A stretch of DNA of 64,000 nucleotides from contig CM028379.1 in NCBI GenBank assembly GCA_013146195.2, forward strand, positions 163,607,998 through 163,671,997. The letters run 5' to 3'. Position 1 is the stretch's first letter. Every line of letters starts with the position of its first letter. This document shows positions 22,435-33,449 of this stretch, in pieces. The translations under genes and the position numbers were made by a program. The notes under the pieces are model-generated. The model was not told the DNA's origin. It did not search any database and worked only from the letters and a program-made list of their open reading frames with translations. Origin of the DNA: Codonopsis lanceolata (lineage: Eukaryota; Streptophyta; Magnoliopsida; Asterales; Campanulaceae).

Positions 22435-24063
22435 ATGCCGCCGGATCATGTACCGGATGTTAATCCTCCACCACCTACCACTACTCCTCCGCCACCTAAC
22501 CCTAACCCTAACCCTCCGCCATCTGGTCCTTCACCAAGCATGCACCCACAATCTAGTCCCTCTTCAGCGCCTAGGTCCTATGCTAACGTAACTGGGCAAC
22601 CTAAACCGTTTGTTGGATCTTCTGGCCCCGTGTTACAAGCGGTTCCCCTTGCCCCTCGTCAGTCGTCTTCTATTAATGGGGAACCAGGTTGTTTGTTTTC
22701 TCCTATGGAATTGGATGCTTCTGTTAAGCAGTTTGCAAATACTATTGTTCTCAAGTTTTCGGCCGGTCGTCCATCAGTTTTTGCCATACAAGAAGACATT
22801 GCTCGTTCTTGGAAACTTCATGGCCCCTTTGTAGTTGGTCTCCTTGACCCGCGACATCTAATGGTTCGTCTTGCCTCAGCGGAAGACCTAGTTTTGGCTT
22901 TGTCCAAAGAATCACACATGATTCAATCATGCATGTATCGTTCCTTTCGTTGGTCCCCAGATTTTGCTTTTCGAAAGGATAGCACAAGGGTTGCGGTTTG
23001 GGTTCGTTTGCATCAGCTTCCTTTAACCTTCTTCAACCCGTCCTTTCTTCAATGTCTCGGTAATTCTCTTGGTAATTTTCTTCGTGCAGATGAGAAAACT
23101 CTTGCCCTTTCTCGGCCAGTTTTTGCTAGAATATGTGTGGAAGTCGACGTCACTAATCCCCTCCCTACCAGAATGTGGATCGGCACAAGTAAAGAATCAG
23201 GCTTTTGGCAGCCACTAGAGTTTGAGGGCAATATAAATTTTTGTGTTGGTTGTGGTCTTTTGGGACATACAAAAGAGTTCTGTCGAAAGGGGCGTCGTGG
23301 GGTTTCGCGGGAGATACCCAAAGCTGCTGAGCCATCGCAGAATGGGCATATGGGTGATGCTAATCATGTCCCTAAGAATGCTCAACAGACTGATCCTGGG
23401 GTAGCTTCTAATAAGAAATCCTCTACTGGTCACGATAAGGAGGCGGCTACCACCAATAATCCTAAGCAATCTGAAACTATTCCTAAAAAGTGGGTTCCAG
23501 TCCAAGGACCGAAGAATATTGATGCTCCTTCGGTGTCAATGGCTAAGGATGTTCATGGATGCCCTAAGGAGGTGGAACATATTGATTTGGTTGGTTCTGA
23601 TAATCCGACGCAAAACGTCAAGGGTTGTAAGCCTTCTTCTCCTCATGTTATGGAGGAATTACACATGCACAATCCTTTTGATGTCTTGGCAGACCTTAAT
23701 GGCGATGGGGAGGATATGATTAACTTGGAAGAGACTCAACCTGGCCATGATCTGAATGCCTCATCAGCTAACAGGAAGGCATACGGTGGTCCTATTAGTC
23801 TGGGTACCTTTTGGAATGAGATTTTACATAAACACCCTAGGTCTCATGGCAAGGCGCATTCAACAGGAGGTGATTATGATGATTCACTTGTTGAACCGGG
23901 TATTCCCTTTACTGATAATAATGTTGAACAGGTAACTCTTAGAGATTCTTTCTCGAAGTACTGTCGGGACCTTAATAAAAAGGCTAAAAAGGATAAGTTT
24001 CTCAAGGAAAATTTCCGTACCACTAGGGCTGCTTCTAAAGTCCATCAATCTCCCTCTATTTAG
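22435..24063 (+). CDS. LINE ORF1 protein (DUF4283 plus zinc knuckle), intact
   Basis: 542 codons from ATG to TAG. It should bind the LINE RNA and form the ribonucleoprotein used in retrotransposition. The N-terminus is proline-rich (residues 1-50). A DUF4283-type segment spans roughly 100-245 and includes WSPDFAFRKDSTRVAVWVRL. A CCHC zinc knuckle, CVGCGLLGHTKEFC, sits at 270-283 with the standard C-x2-C-x4-H-x4-C spacing. The C-terminal half is polar and low in pattern. The stop lies 7 bases before the ORF2 ATG, the usual close arrangement. Unlike ORF2, this frame has no interruption, which is notable given the damage next door. Domain calls are by recognition, not by search. Confidence 0.85.
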   Translation: MPPDHVPDVNPPPPTTTPPPPNPNPNPPPSGPSPSMHPQSSPSSAPRSYANVTGQPKPFVGSSGPVLQAVPLAPRQSSSINGEPGCLFSPMELDASVKQFANTIVLKFSAGRPSVFAIQEDIARSWKLHGPFVVGLLDPRHLMVRLASAEDLVLALSKESHMIQSCMYRSFRWSPDFAFRKDSTRVAVWVRLHQLPLTFFNPSFLQCLGNSLGNFLRADEKTLALSRPVFARICVEVDVTNPLPTRMWIGTSKESGFWQPLEFEGNINFCVGCGLLGHTKEFCRKGRRGVSREIPKAAEPSQNGHMGDANHVPKNAQQTDPGVASNKKSSTGHDKEAATTNNPKQSETIPKKWVPVQGPKNIDAPSVSMAKDVHGCPKEVEHIDLVGSDNPTQNVKGCKPSSPHVMEELHMHNPFDVLADLNGDGEDMINLEETQPGHDLNASSANRKAYGGPISLGTFWNEILHKHPRSHGKAHSTGGDYDDSLVEPGIPFTDNNVEQVTLRDSFSKYCRDLNKKAKKDKFLKENFRTTRAASKVHQSPSI

Positions 24064-26951
24064 TGTTTTTATGTCGATCGTCATTTGGAATGCCCGTGGA
24101 GTTTGCAATAAAGCAACTCGGAATTACCTTAAGTTACTTGTTAAACAACATAAACCATTTTTATGTGCCATTTTGGAGCCTAAATCTAATGGGGACAGAT
24201 TAGCTAAATTTTGTCGACGTATTGGCTTTGCCAAAAGTTTGCATGTGAATCCAATTAATACTCATATCTGGCTGCTTTGGAATAATGATATGGATGTGGA
24301 TTTAATTGCATCTTCTAATCAGTTCATTACTGTATCTATCACGGTGGGTAACGAATTTAAGGCAGTTTCTATCTTTGTCTACGCGAAGTGCACTCGTTCG
24401 GAGCGCAAGGATCTGTGGGAGGATATTATTTCCTTTTCAAATAGTTGTGCTATGCCTTGGATGGTTGGGGGGGATTTTAATGTAATATCCCAATCATCGA
24501 AAAAAATAGGTGGAGCGCCTTGTGATTTTAGCGAGATGGATGACTTTAATAATTGCTTAGCTCAGGCGGGCCTTGTCGATGCTGGGTATGATGGGAGCCG
24601 GTTCACTTGGTGTAACAATCAGGAGGGTACTCACAAGATTTGGAAAAGACTAGATCCGGTTCTTATTAATGGGGCTTTCAAGATTTCTTTTCCAGCCATC
24701 AAAGTTCAAAGATCTCGCAACGGTTACTTCTGATCATGCGCCACTACTGGTTTCTATGACTAGCGATGTTAAAGCAAAGGGTACCTTTCATTTCCAGAGA
24801 ATGTGGTTAGATCATGCAGATTTTCTTCCCTTTGATGAGACCCAATGGAATATCCCACTTTTTGGTTCGGCCATGGATACTCTTTTCAGGAAGCTACAAA
24901 GGCTTCGGGTAGCATTGAAAGGTTGGAATTGGAATGTTTTCGGGAATGTTCAAAGGAATATCAATACAACTCAGGATGAAATTATTCGGTTGGAGGTTGA
25001 ATCCCAGCAACAAGGGACTGCGTTGATTGAGCAGCAACTTCGTGATGCTAAGGCATATTTGGTGCAACTTCTGAATTGGAATGAGGAGATGGCTGCCGTG
25101 AAATCAAGACAACATTGGCTACGAGATGGCGGACAGAACACGCCTATTTCCAAGCCAGTATTAAGGATAGGGCTCATCGTAACCGGGTTCGTTTTCCCTC
25201 GGCAGATGGATCGAATAGTGATGATACGGCTCAAGTTGGCTTACATGCAGTGGATTATTTTTCCAAGCTTTTTACTTCAGATAAGACTGCTGTGGATGAA
25301 GACTTATTTATGGGTTTCCCTAGCTTGGTTAAAGACACAGATAATAGCTTGCTTCTCTCTCCGCCCTCGGAGATTGAAGTGTGGGATGCTATTAAGGCTA
25401 TGAACCCGAGCAGTGCTCCTGATCCGATGGCTTTACGTGGTTCTACCAAGGTTGTTGGGACATCATTAAGGGTGATGTGATTGCGGCAGCGGTTCGATTT
25501 TTTTAGTGGCGTGCCATTGCACCGCGGGATGACTGCCACCACACTGATTCTTATTCCAAAAATAGACAATCCTCGGGGTTTTGAAGATTTACGTCCCATT
25601 AGCCTATGCAATTTTGTTTGCAAAATCATGTCCAGAATTTTGGCGACTCGGCTCTCATCTCTTCTTCCCTCCTTAATATCGCAAGAACAATCCGGTTTCG
25701 TCCAAGGTCGAACATTCAGGAAAGTATTCTGTTGGCCCATGAACTTGTACAAAGGATTGATAAAAAGGTGCGAGGGGGTAATATGGTTGTTAAGATAGAC
25801 ATGTCCAAGGCATATGATCGTTTGGAGTGGAACTTTTACAACGTGCTCTAGCTGCTCATGGTTTCAATGAGGAGGTTCGGCATCTAGTCACGCTTCTAAT
25901 CGGTAACATCTGGTATTCTCTACGTGTTAATGGGGACTCTTTTGGCTTCTTCAAATCATCTCGGGGGGTTCGACAGGGAGATCCCCTATCTCCGTTACTC
26001 TTTATATTAGCGCAGGAAGTGCTTTCTTTTAATATCAACAAGGCAATTGGGAATGGGTCCATCATGAACTATGATCATGGCGACGGTTTGCAAATTCTCA
26101 TTCATTGTATGCAGATGATATGCTCATCTTCTGTAATGCTAGCAAGAGTTCAATTAAGGGGCTGCGTCATGTTCTTAACACGTATGAAAGGAGTTCGGGG
26201 CAATTGATTAACAATTCTAAAAGTGGTTTTTATATTTCTCGTAAATGTTCAGTTAGGAAAGCAAATTTAATCTCTCAGTGGTTGGGATTTCAACGTTTTG
26301 GCCTATGAAATACTTGGGACTCCCATTGCTCAAGGGAAGGATGAAGCGTTTATACTTTGAGGATCTTGAGTCTCGGATTTCTCATCGTATCACTGGATGG
26401 AAGGCTCGTTTGCTTTCATTTGGCGCTAAACTCACTCTGATTAAATCGGTTCTATGTAGTATCCCAGTCTTTGCGATGGCCGCACTTCCAGTCCCCAAGT
26501 CTGTTTTGCTGCGCATTGAACGGATGATGGCTGCCTTCTTATGGAGTGCTAATGGGGAGCATCGAACTCAATGGGTTTCTTGGAATAAAGCTTGTCGGCC
26601 TGTGTCGGAAGGCGGCTTGGGGATTCGGCCTCTTGCTCAATCTCTTGAAGCCTCACATGCAAAACTTGCTTGGAGCGCAATCAATGGCAAAAGCCTTTGG
26701 GCTAAATTCTGTTTGGGTAGGTACGGTGGTGTGCAGTGCTGTAATCGTGTAGTTTCTGCTCCTTGGGCATCCATTTTGAATCAAGTCTGGCGTGTGCAAC
26801 AGTGTAGCCGATGGGTCGTTGGTAAAGGCGACATATCTTTTTGGAATGATAATTGGTGTGGTCACCGTCTAGAGGGGCCTTTGCCTGTGGATCGAAACCT
26901 CTCAGTTCGTCAAGCTCTCGATAATTTGGAGGAGTTTCGGGACTTGATTGA

Positions 26952-27150
26952 GCCTTCTTATATGGACTATATTCAGCGTGTGACATGTGATTCTAATATC
27001 CCGGATCGTCTTGTCTGTACTCTTACAGCTTCAGGAGATTTCCAAAAGGCTGCTGATTGGAAATCTCCTGAAGCTGTAAGAGTACAGACAAGACGATCCG
27101 GGATACTAGAATCACATGTCACACGCTGAATATAGTCCATATAAGAAGGC
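26952..27150. repeat. Near-perfect 92-bp palindrome inside LINE ORF2
   Basis: 26952-27043 and 27059-27150 are reverse complements with one visible mismatch, separated by a 15-base loop. The left arm is normal ORF2 coding sequence; the right arm is its inverted copy and ends the reading frame. Confidence 0.95.
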
Positions 27151-27340
27151 ATGGTATCTGTACTGGTGGAGGGATCATTAAACACGGATGGATCATCCAA
27201 GCATAGTATCTGTATTAAACACGGTATCTGTATCCAAGCATGGATGGATCCCGAAACTCCTCCATACGGATGGATCATCCGGGAGTTTTTAAATTAAACA
27301 CGGATGGATCATCCAAGCATGGTATCTGTACTGGTGGAGG
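27151..27340. repeat. Scrambled short duplications before the LINE RNase H
   Basis: GGATGGATCATCC occurs three times and GGTATCTGTACTGGTGGAGG twice, all derived from the RNase H start at 27295-27345. CCCGAAACTCCTCC near 27250 is an inverted piece of 26929-26942. The mix of direct and inverted fragments has the look of repeated template switching. Confidence 0.85.
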
Positions 27341-27947
27341 GATCATTAGAGATTCCAATGGCGTTTTTGTTGGCGCTTTTTCTAATTATTATAATCATGG
27401 CACGAATACTAAAGCTGAAATTCGAGCTTTGTTGGATGGACCGAAGCTCGCCATAATTTGGGTCTCTCTGTGACTGTGGAGTCGATTCCTTGGTTGCAGT
27501 TGGTTTTTTATCTCACAATCTTTGCGTTCCTTGGCAGCATACCTATGATCTTCAGGCTTGCAAGAGACTTATTGCAGATTTTAATCTGGTACATGTTTAT
27601 AGAGAACATAATCGAGTTGCTGATCAGCTTGCCGATGAGGCGCATATTTTTCAGAGCGATAGGGATTTTGTCACCTTCTCCTCCTTATCAAAAGAGGCTA
27701 AGCATCTTATGCAGTTGGACAAGTATGGCTTTTATAGTTTTCGTAGTCGGGTTAGATAGTTGTTATGTTTTGTTTTATTTTTTGATATTATCCATTGTAT
27801 CTCCCGTTCGAGGTCAGGCTCCTTTGTCCCCCCTATATCGGGTAAGGCTGGTTGTCCCCCTCAAGTTTGTACTTTTTTCTCATTTTAATAAATATCCCGC
27901 AGGTGCCGCCCTGCTTATATAAAAATAAAAATTAAAAAAAAAAAAAA

Positions 27948-28749
27948 CGACTCCGTTGAGTCTTAATACTACATTTCATTATTTATGTGTTTCATAAATC
28001 CACACTTTAATATCTCATTAAAGTTTACAACAAAATCCCAATATTCATTCGGGCTTGATTCCCAAGCCTAAAAATCCATAAAGTTCATCATAATCATAAT
28101 TCCATTTAAAGTTTGGAGACTATGCATTTCACAACATTAATCAAACGAAATCCAATCGTCGTAGGATTTCAACCCAAGTTCGTTTAGCACATTATCGAAC
28201 TTATAATGACTCCGTTGAGTCTAATGTACACTTTCCGAAAATTAGGGCATAGAAGCATGGGCTACAATACCCCCCCTATGATAATAACTATCATCAATCA
28301 CCACATTCCCAAGTTCATTAAACCCATATAAACCTAATAAAACAATTAATTAGGTAACATAGGGTACACAACACATTTAGGGCATAAACCCATTTAAATC
28401 ACCTCACCAATCATACTTTCCAAAACTTGAATAAATCATATAACATGGATTAATACACTATACTACACATATATAACATATTAACCAAGGTTAGAATCAT
28501 GTTCATTAAGCCAAATCATCATTTGGGCATAACCCCTTCCAAGTAACTTCACCAATCATGCTCATAAACATGAATTAAATCACATAGCAAGGATGAATAG
28601 GCTACTTAACATATGAATATCATATAAATCAAGGTCCCAAATAGGTTCACCCAAGCCAATTCATCATCTAGAAATATAGGGTTCATGGCATCTCTAAACA
28701 AGCCCTAAAATTGCACCCATTGACCTCACATAGCACCAAGGTTGTTTAC
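27948..28749 (-). mobile_element. Old chromovirus-type LTR, part 2
   Basis: Resumes after the LINE tail with GACTCCGTTGAGTC and an ACTTTCCGAAAATTAGGGCA block, both of which have counterparts in the younger LTR near 30700-30760. It is cut again at 28750 by insertion of the younger element; its remaining part is not recognisable further right. Confidence 0.6.
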
Positions 28750-31700
28750 TGTGACGACCCGACCCGGATCCCAAGACGAAATCCCAAGGTCGTGCCGCCG
28801 GAAAGCAAATAACAACAATCAAGTAACAAATAATGGGTAGGGCCATAACGGCGATACACCGACAACTCAAAACACATGCGGAAGCGAAATAAAATAAAAC
28901 AGTGGCGCCCGAGCTAACAAGCTCAAACTAAAAACAACCAAAGAGATAATTAATCTCTCGGTCCAAAAATTCGATTCGCGTGCCGCAACATTGGGCACGT
29001 AGGACAAACTCCCTGTTATGCAATTCAATAATAAGCACAATATAAACCAAGTCATCGGCGAAACTACGGCCGGAACCCAACATTAAACTAAGTCTAAGAC
29101 TCTAGTCTAACAACTCAACGGCTAAAAACACGCCGAAGAACAAACATAATACTTTAACTAGCAATGTAGCATGCTAAACATTTTTCACCAATAAACCAAG
29201 CGCGACTAAACCCGTCGGCTACCAACAACATAAGTACCAATAATTATAGTACTAACAATAACAAAATATATGGGAGTATAACTACCAATATACATCTAGC
29301 ACGACTTCTACTGGTCGGCTACCAAAATAATAAGCTAACAACATAATTACAACATTACAAACACATACAGGTTTGCTACCCAAATTCATGAAGTTTATAT
29401 AACTTCATCTTCCCAACGACCTCACCAAAAACAAAACAAACATCTAAGTAGCAACCTTGCCAAAAGAATCTTTGTCAACGCAATCTTCTGATTTACTTGG
29501 ATCCGCACGCTCGGCTCGGATCTAGGGAAAACAACCAACAAATAAAAGTAAGTCACAAAGACTTAGTAAGTTACTAACCATAACTTCCTATCATGGCATA
29601 ATGCTCAATCATAAATCACATCATGCTATCGTCATGAAATAACCTTATATAAAGTCATGCTATGGCATCCATGCTCAACATTAAATAACCATGTTATCAT
29701 TATAGTATAACATCTCCCTAAAATCCATATCAAGGCATTTTATGCTCAACGATCATAACTCATGTTATCGGTATAACATAACCTTCCAATGACTTACATG
29801 TCAAGGTATATAAACTTAACAACAATAATTCATGCTTTTAACATAGTGCCATATCCGAATGATATTCATGATAAAGCATATTAGCTTAACAACAGTAATT
29901 TATGTTATTATTATAACATAGTCTTCCCATAATATTCATGTCAAGGCATACAAACTTAACAATAATGATTTATACCTTTGGCATAAAACCACATTCCAAT
30001 AATATTCATGTGATAGCATATATGCTTAACAACATTAATCAATATGTTATCTATTAAGTATAACATGTAAGAAACCAAAACAAACATCATATCATATCCA
30101 ATTCACCAAGCACGTTATTCACTTAAGCACTTGTGAAACAATTCATGTATAAGGGATATGATACCATTACCCAAATTCCTCCGCGCGTGTCGCTCTGCAA
30201 AAACACGTGCAAAACCTTTATGTGCCCTCGATATCCCTCTCGTAGATATCGACGTCCCGAGACGCCTCTCCGCTCGAGTTCCATAGTTATCAAAGTCATG
30301 TGTATTACTACAACTAAGATAAACTACTTCCCCACCGTGGCCATCGATGGAGGGGTGTGTAAACCCGACACGGCGATCCATCGCGATCACGAATCTCACA
30401 ATTCGTGAAGACGATGTATCGTCCCACCAAAACTCAACCAAACCGACTCCAGCTGGACTCAAAACCCAAGCACAAGTAATATATACTCATATGCTCAAAA
30501 CAAGTAGGTAAACACTCTACTATCAAACTAGTCATGCAATTCATCCACAACTAGCATAAACATCACAACCGAGAATCATATAAGTTCTCATAATCAAGTG
30601 TGCTTCACACACCTTAAACTTCTTGGAGGCTCGACCTCCATGAATTCTACCCAAAATTCCGTAGGACTTAATATTATAGTTCCTAGGATTCATACTAACC
30701 CAAAGGTTAACTCCGTTGAGTTCAATCTAAGTTTTCCGAAAATTCAAGGAATAGAAGCTTAGGCTTCATCATCCCCTATATTCATAACTATCGCCCAAAA
30801 CCATAATCCCAATGTTCAATATACTCAAATAAACCCAACAAATTACTTAACAAAGCAACTTAGAACAAATTAATCATCTTGTGCATAATTTCATCTAAGT
30901 CATCATACCAATCATAACCTTCAAGTCATGATTAAAATTTACAACATGGTTTAATATAATCTCTTAAACATGTGTAATTCAATAACTAGGCTTACAATCA
31001 TGTTTAACAAGCCGAAACACAATTTGGGGAAAATCCCCTTCCAAGCATCTTTGTCATTCAAGCTCAATACACATAATCAATTCATATAGCAAAGTTTAAT
31101 ATACTCTATTAAGCATATAAAACATATTAATCAAGCTCACATCATCCATTTGCAAGCTAAAACAAAATTAGGGCAAGGCACCCTCCAAGTATCTCAACCA
31201 AACCAACATCAATCCACATGAACAATCAACATAATCAAGTTCAATAGGCTAGTTAGAACATGAATTTCACATAATCATGGTCTCACATAGGCCAATCAAG
31301 TTCTATCATGAAATTGAAATCCTAGGGTTCATACATCTTCTATAAACCCTAACCATGGCTTCCATTGACCTCAAATAGCACAATTGGTTGTTTCCCTAGG
31401 GTCAATGGAGCCTAAAAAGAAGAAGAAGAAAGGTAGGAACTTACAAGAACTCAGCCCTAGCAAGCTGAAAATTCGTGCCCTAACAATGGAGTCTTCTCTT
31501 CAACTCTTCTTCAAACTTGTAGGTAGAATGGGGGAAGAAGAAGACCCTAGCAATGGACACCAAGCTTAAGCCTTTCCAAAACCCTAGAAATCACCTTCTC
31601 AAGCTTCCTCTTTGGTTGGGTTGAAGTGCTTGCAGAAGAACAAAAGGGGGAAGTCGAATTTGTCTTGGCCGAACAATGTGAGAGTGCGGCTGAATTTCAC

Positions 31701-32445
31701 TTATAAATGGGGGATTAATTCACTAATTACCCCACTAATTAACCCCTAAATCTCCTAATAGATGTTAGGACTAGTTTAGGTTAAGTAATTGGGTCAAGGT
31801 GTGGTTTAAAAATAGGTTTAATTGGTCAAACTTTCGGACATAATAGAAAAGAGGCAAAAATCCCGACTTTCTGAAAATCAGACCTTGCGGTCGCTTGGGG
31901 GTATGGTGATGCGACCGCATCACCCCCTAATTCAGCATTCTAGGTTTTGTTCAATCCTTGCTCGATCCCGGCCTCTCCCGCGTGCGTTCTCGAGTCCTTC
32001 CAAGCCAAAATTGGTCTACAATTCAACCTTAATGTCCTCAAATCTATAACCAAAGGAATCAAGTCTCAAACCTCATCAAAACAAGGCCAAGAACTCAGGC
32101 AGAACTTGCCCGAACGACGACCGAAAAAGTCAAACTGAGAAGGGTTTTCGCTAGAATCAAACTAGCAACCAAACCGACGATGCAACCATCATCTAACCAA
32201 CATCCAAGGCATGTTAATGATGTTTTAAATGCCCTCTAACAATTATCCATGAAGTTACAACATAAATCTTAAACCCGAGATTCAAAGCATCTCGCTAAAG
32301 AAAAGTGCATACGTGCATCTCAAACAACGTCAACGATCATGCTATTGACTTTAAACATATACGGGAGCTAAATGAACATATTATGATGATTATAAATATA
32401 TGAATCCATGCATAACACATGCGAGCAACATTTTAGGGTTTTACA
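28750..32445 (-). repeat. 3' LTR of the chromovirus, complete (3.7 kb)
   Basis: On the minus strand it begins TGTAAAACCC directly after a purine-rich AAGTAGGGGAGAA and ends GGGTCGTCACA at 28750. A TATA-like CATTTATAAGTG on the minus strand near 31700-31710 could be its promoter. Short open frames inside (for example 31384-31569, 30115-30462) are not conserved genes. Confidence 0.8.
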
Positions 32446-32460
32446 TTCTCCCCTACTTTA
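32446..32460 (-). other. Polypurine tract of the chromovirus
   Basis: Minus-strand TAAAGTAGGGGAGAA immediately precedes the TG start of the LTR, as needed for plus-strand DNA priming. Confidence 0.75.
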
Positions 32461-33440
32461 AGGAATTTAGCCCCTAAATTCTTACCGTAGTCATCAAACA
32501 AATGAGGATATTTCTCTCGCATCTCCAACTCGGTCTCCCAAGTTGCTTCCTCGATCTCGTGATTCTTCCAAAGGACTTTCACCAATGGAATTCTCTTACT
32601 CCTCAAAACTTGCTCTTTCGTGTCAAGTATCTTCACCGGTTGCTCAACATAAGACAAGTCCGGCTGAAAAGTAATCTCCTCATATTCAAGAACATGGGAA
32701 TCATCCTTAAGATATTTTCCGTAGCATAGACACATGAAACACATTATGGATTTCTGACAAAGACAGCGGTAAAGCCACCCTATAAGCCAAACTCCCAACT
32801 CGCTCAAGAATCTCAAAAGTCCAACGAACCTCGGTGATAATTTCCCTTTCTTTCCAAATCTCTTGGTACTCCTTCAAGGCGATACCTTAAGAAATACAAA
32901 ATCTCCAACCGTCTGTTTGAGGGTGAAAAGCTGTGCTAAAGTTCAACTTGGTCCTCATAGCTTCTTGTAAAGCCTGCCAAAACCTCGATGTAAATCTCGG
33001 ATCCCGGTCTGAAACAATACTAACTGGGACCCCGTGCAATCTAACAATCTCCTGCACATACAATGCCGCTAACTGACTCAATGAATAAGTCATAGCATCC
33101 GGCATAAATGAGCCGATCAACAACAACCAAAACGACATCAAAACCCCTACGAGTACGCGGAAACAAAATCCATCGTAACATGTTCCCATTTCCACTCCGT
33201 GATATCCAATGGCTGCAGCAACCCCGCGGTTCTTTGGTGTTCCGCCTTCACCTACTAACAGGTGAGACACCTCGACACAAAATCCGCTATCCGTCGCTTC
33301 ATGCCATTCCACCAAAATTGTTTCTTCAAATCCTTTTACAATTTCGTACTCCCCGGATGGATAATATACTTTACCTTGTGGGCTTCACCCAACACAAGTC
33401 GCTTCACCTCATCAATTGAGGGAACGAAAACTCTACTCAA
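32460..33440 (-). pseudogene. Chromovirus integrase and C-terminal chromodomain-like tail, broken
   Basis: On the minus strand, near 33440-33340, the integrase zinc-binding region reads EVKRLVLGEAHKVKY with an IHPG motif. A CLTC follows at about 33265, with two in-frame TAG codons right after it (33257-33252) where the family has two glutamines. The catalytic core reads IVSDRDPRFTSRFWQ and NFSTAFHPQTDG near 33030-32920, carrying the D of the D,D35E triad. A frame break follows, then the tail with DSHVLEYEEITF, VKVLWKNHEIEEATWE and KYPHLF (to about 32500), typical of plant chromovirus pol ends. Stops and frameshifts make it inactive. Confidence 0.85.
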
Positions 33441-33449
33441 ACATAAACC

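Larger units (their letters stand above)
24071..27759 (+). pseudogene. LINE ORF2 (endonuclease, reverse transcriptase, RNase H), broken
   Basis: Starts at ATG 24071 with the apurinic-like endonuclease (MSIVIWNARGVCNK; GGDFNV near 24470). The frame shifts near 24707 before SDHAPL. Reverse transcriptase motifs follow in several frames: KIDMSKAYDRLEW near 25790, GVRQGDPLSPLLF near 25965 and YADDMLIF near 26105. The thumb region (KYLGLPLLKGRMK) runs from about 26305 to 27050. The zinc-binding zf-RVT region expected next is absent and replaced by a palindrome and scrambled repeats (26952-27340). RNase H begins near 27285 (FKLNTDGSSKHG), shifts frame near 27450, and ends with HVYREHNRVADQLADEA and a TAG at 27759. 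Other frame breaks lie near 25138, 25420, 25500, 25715, 25845, 26095 and 26290. Not able to make a working protein as read. Confidence 0.85.
22385..27947 (+). mobile_element. L1-type LINE, 5.56 kb, with poly(A) tail
   Basis: A complete-looking plant LINE: short 5' leader, ORF1 (22435-24063), ORF2 with endonuclease, reverse transcriptase and RNase H, a 3' UTR with TTAATAAATATCCC near 27887, and an A-rich tail at 27925-27947. It lies within an old LTR whose sequence continues on the far side. ORF2 is broken in at least seven places, and the stretch 26952-27340 is rearranged. A target-site duplication could not be identified by eye. Confidence 0.9.

Noticed and set aside
30115..30462. Open frames within the chromovirus LTRs (also 20492-20791, 28867-29055, 36367-36555, 37616-37979)
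   Set aside because: They lie in LTR sequence, change frame between the two LTR copies, and have no known domain.
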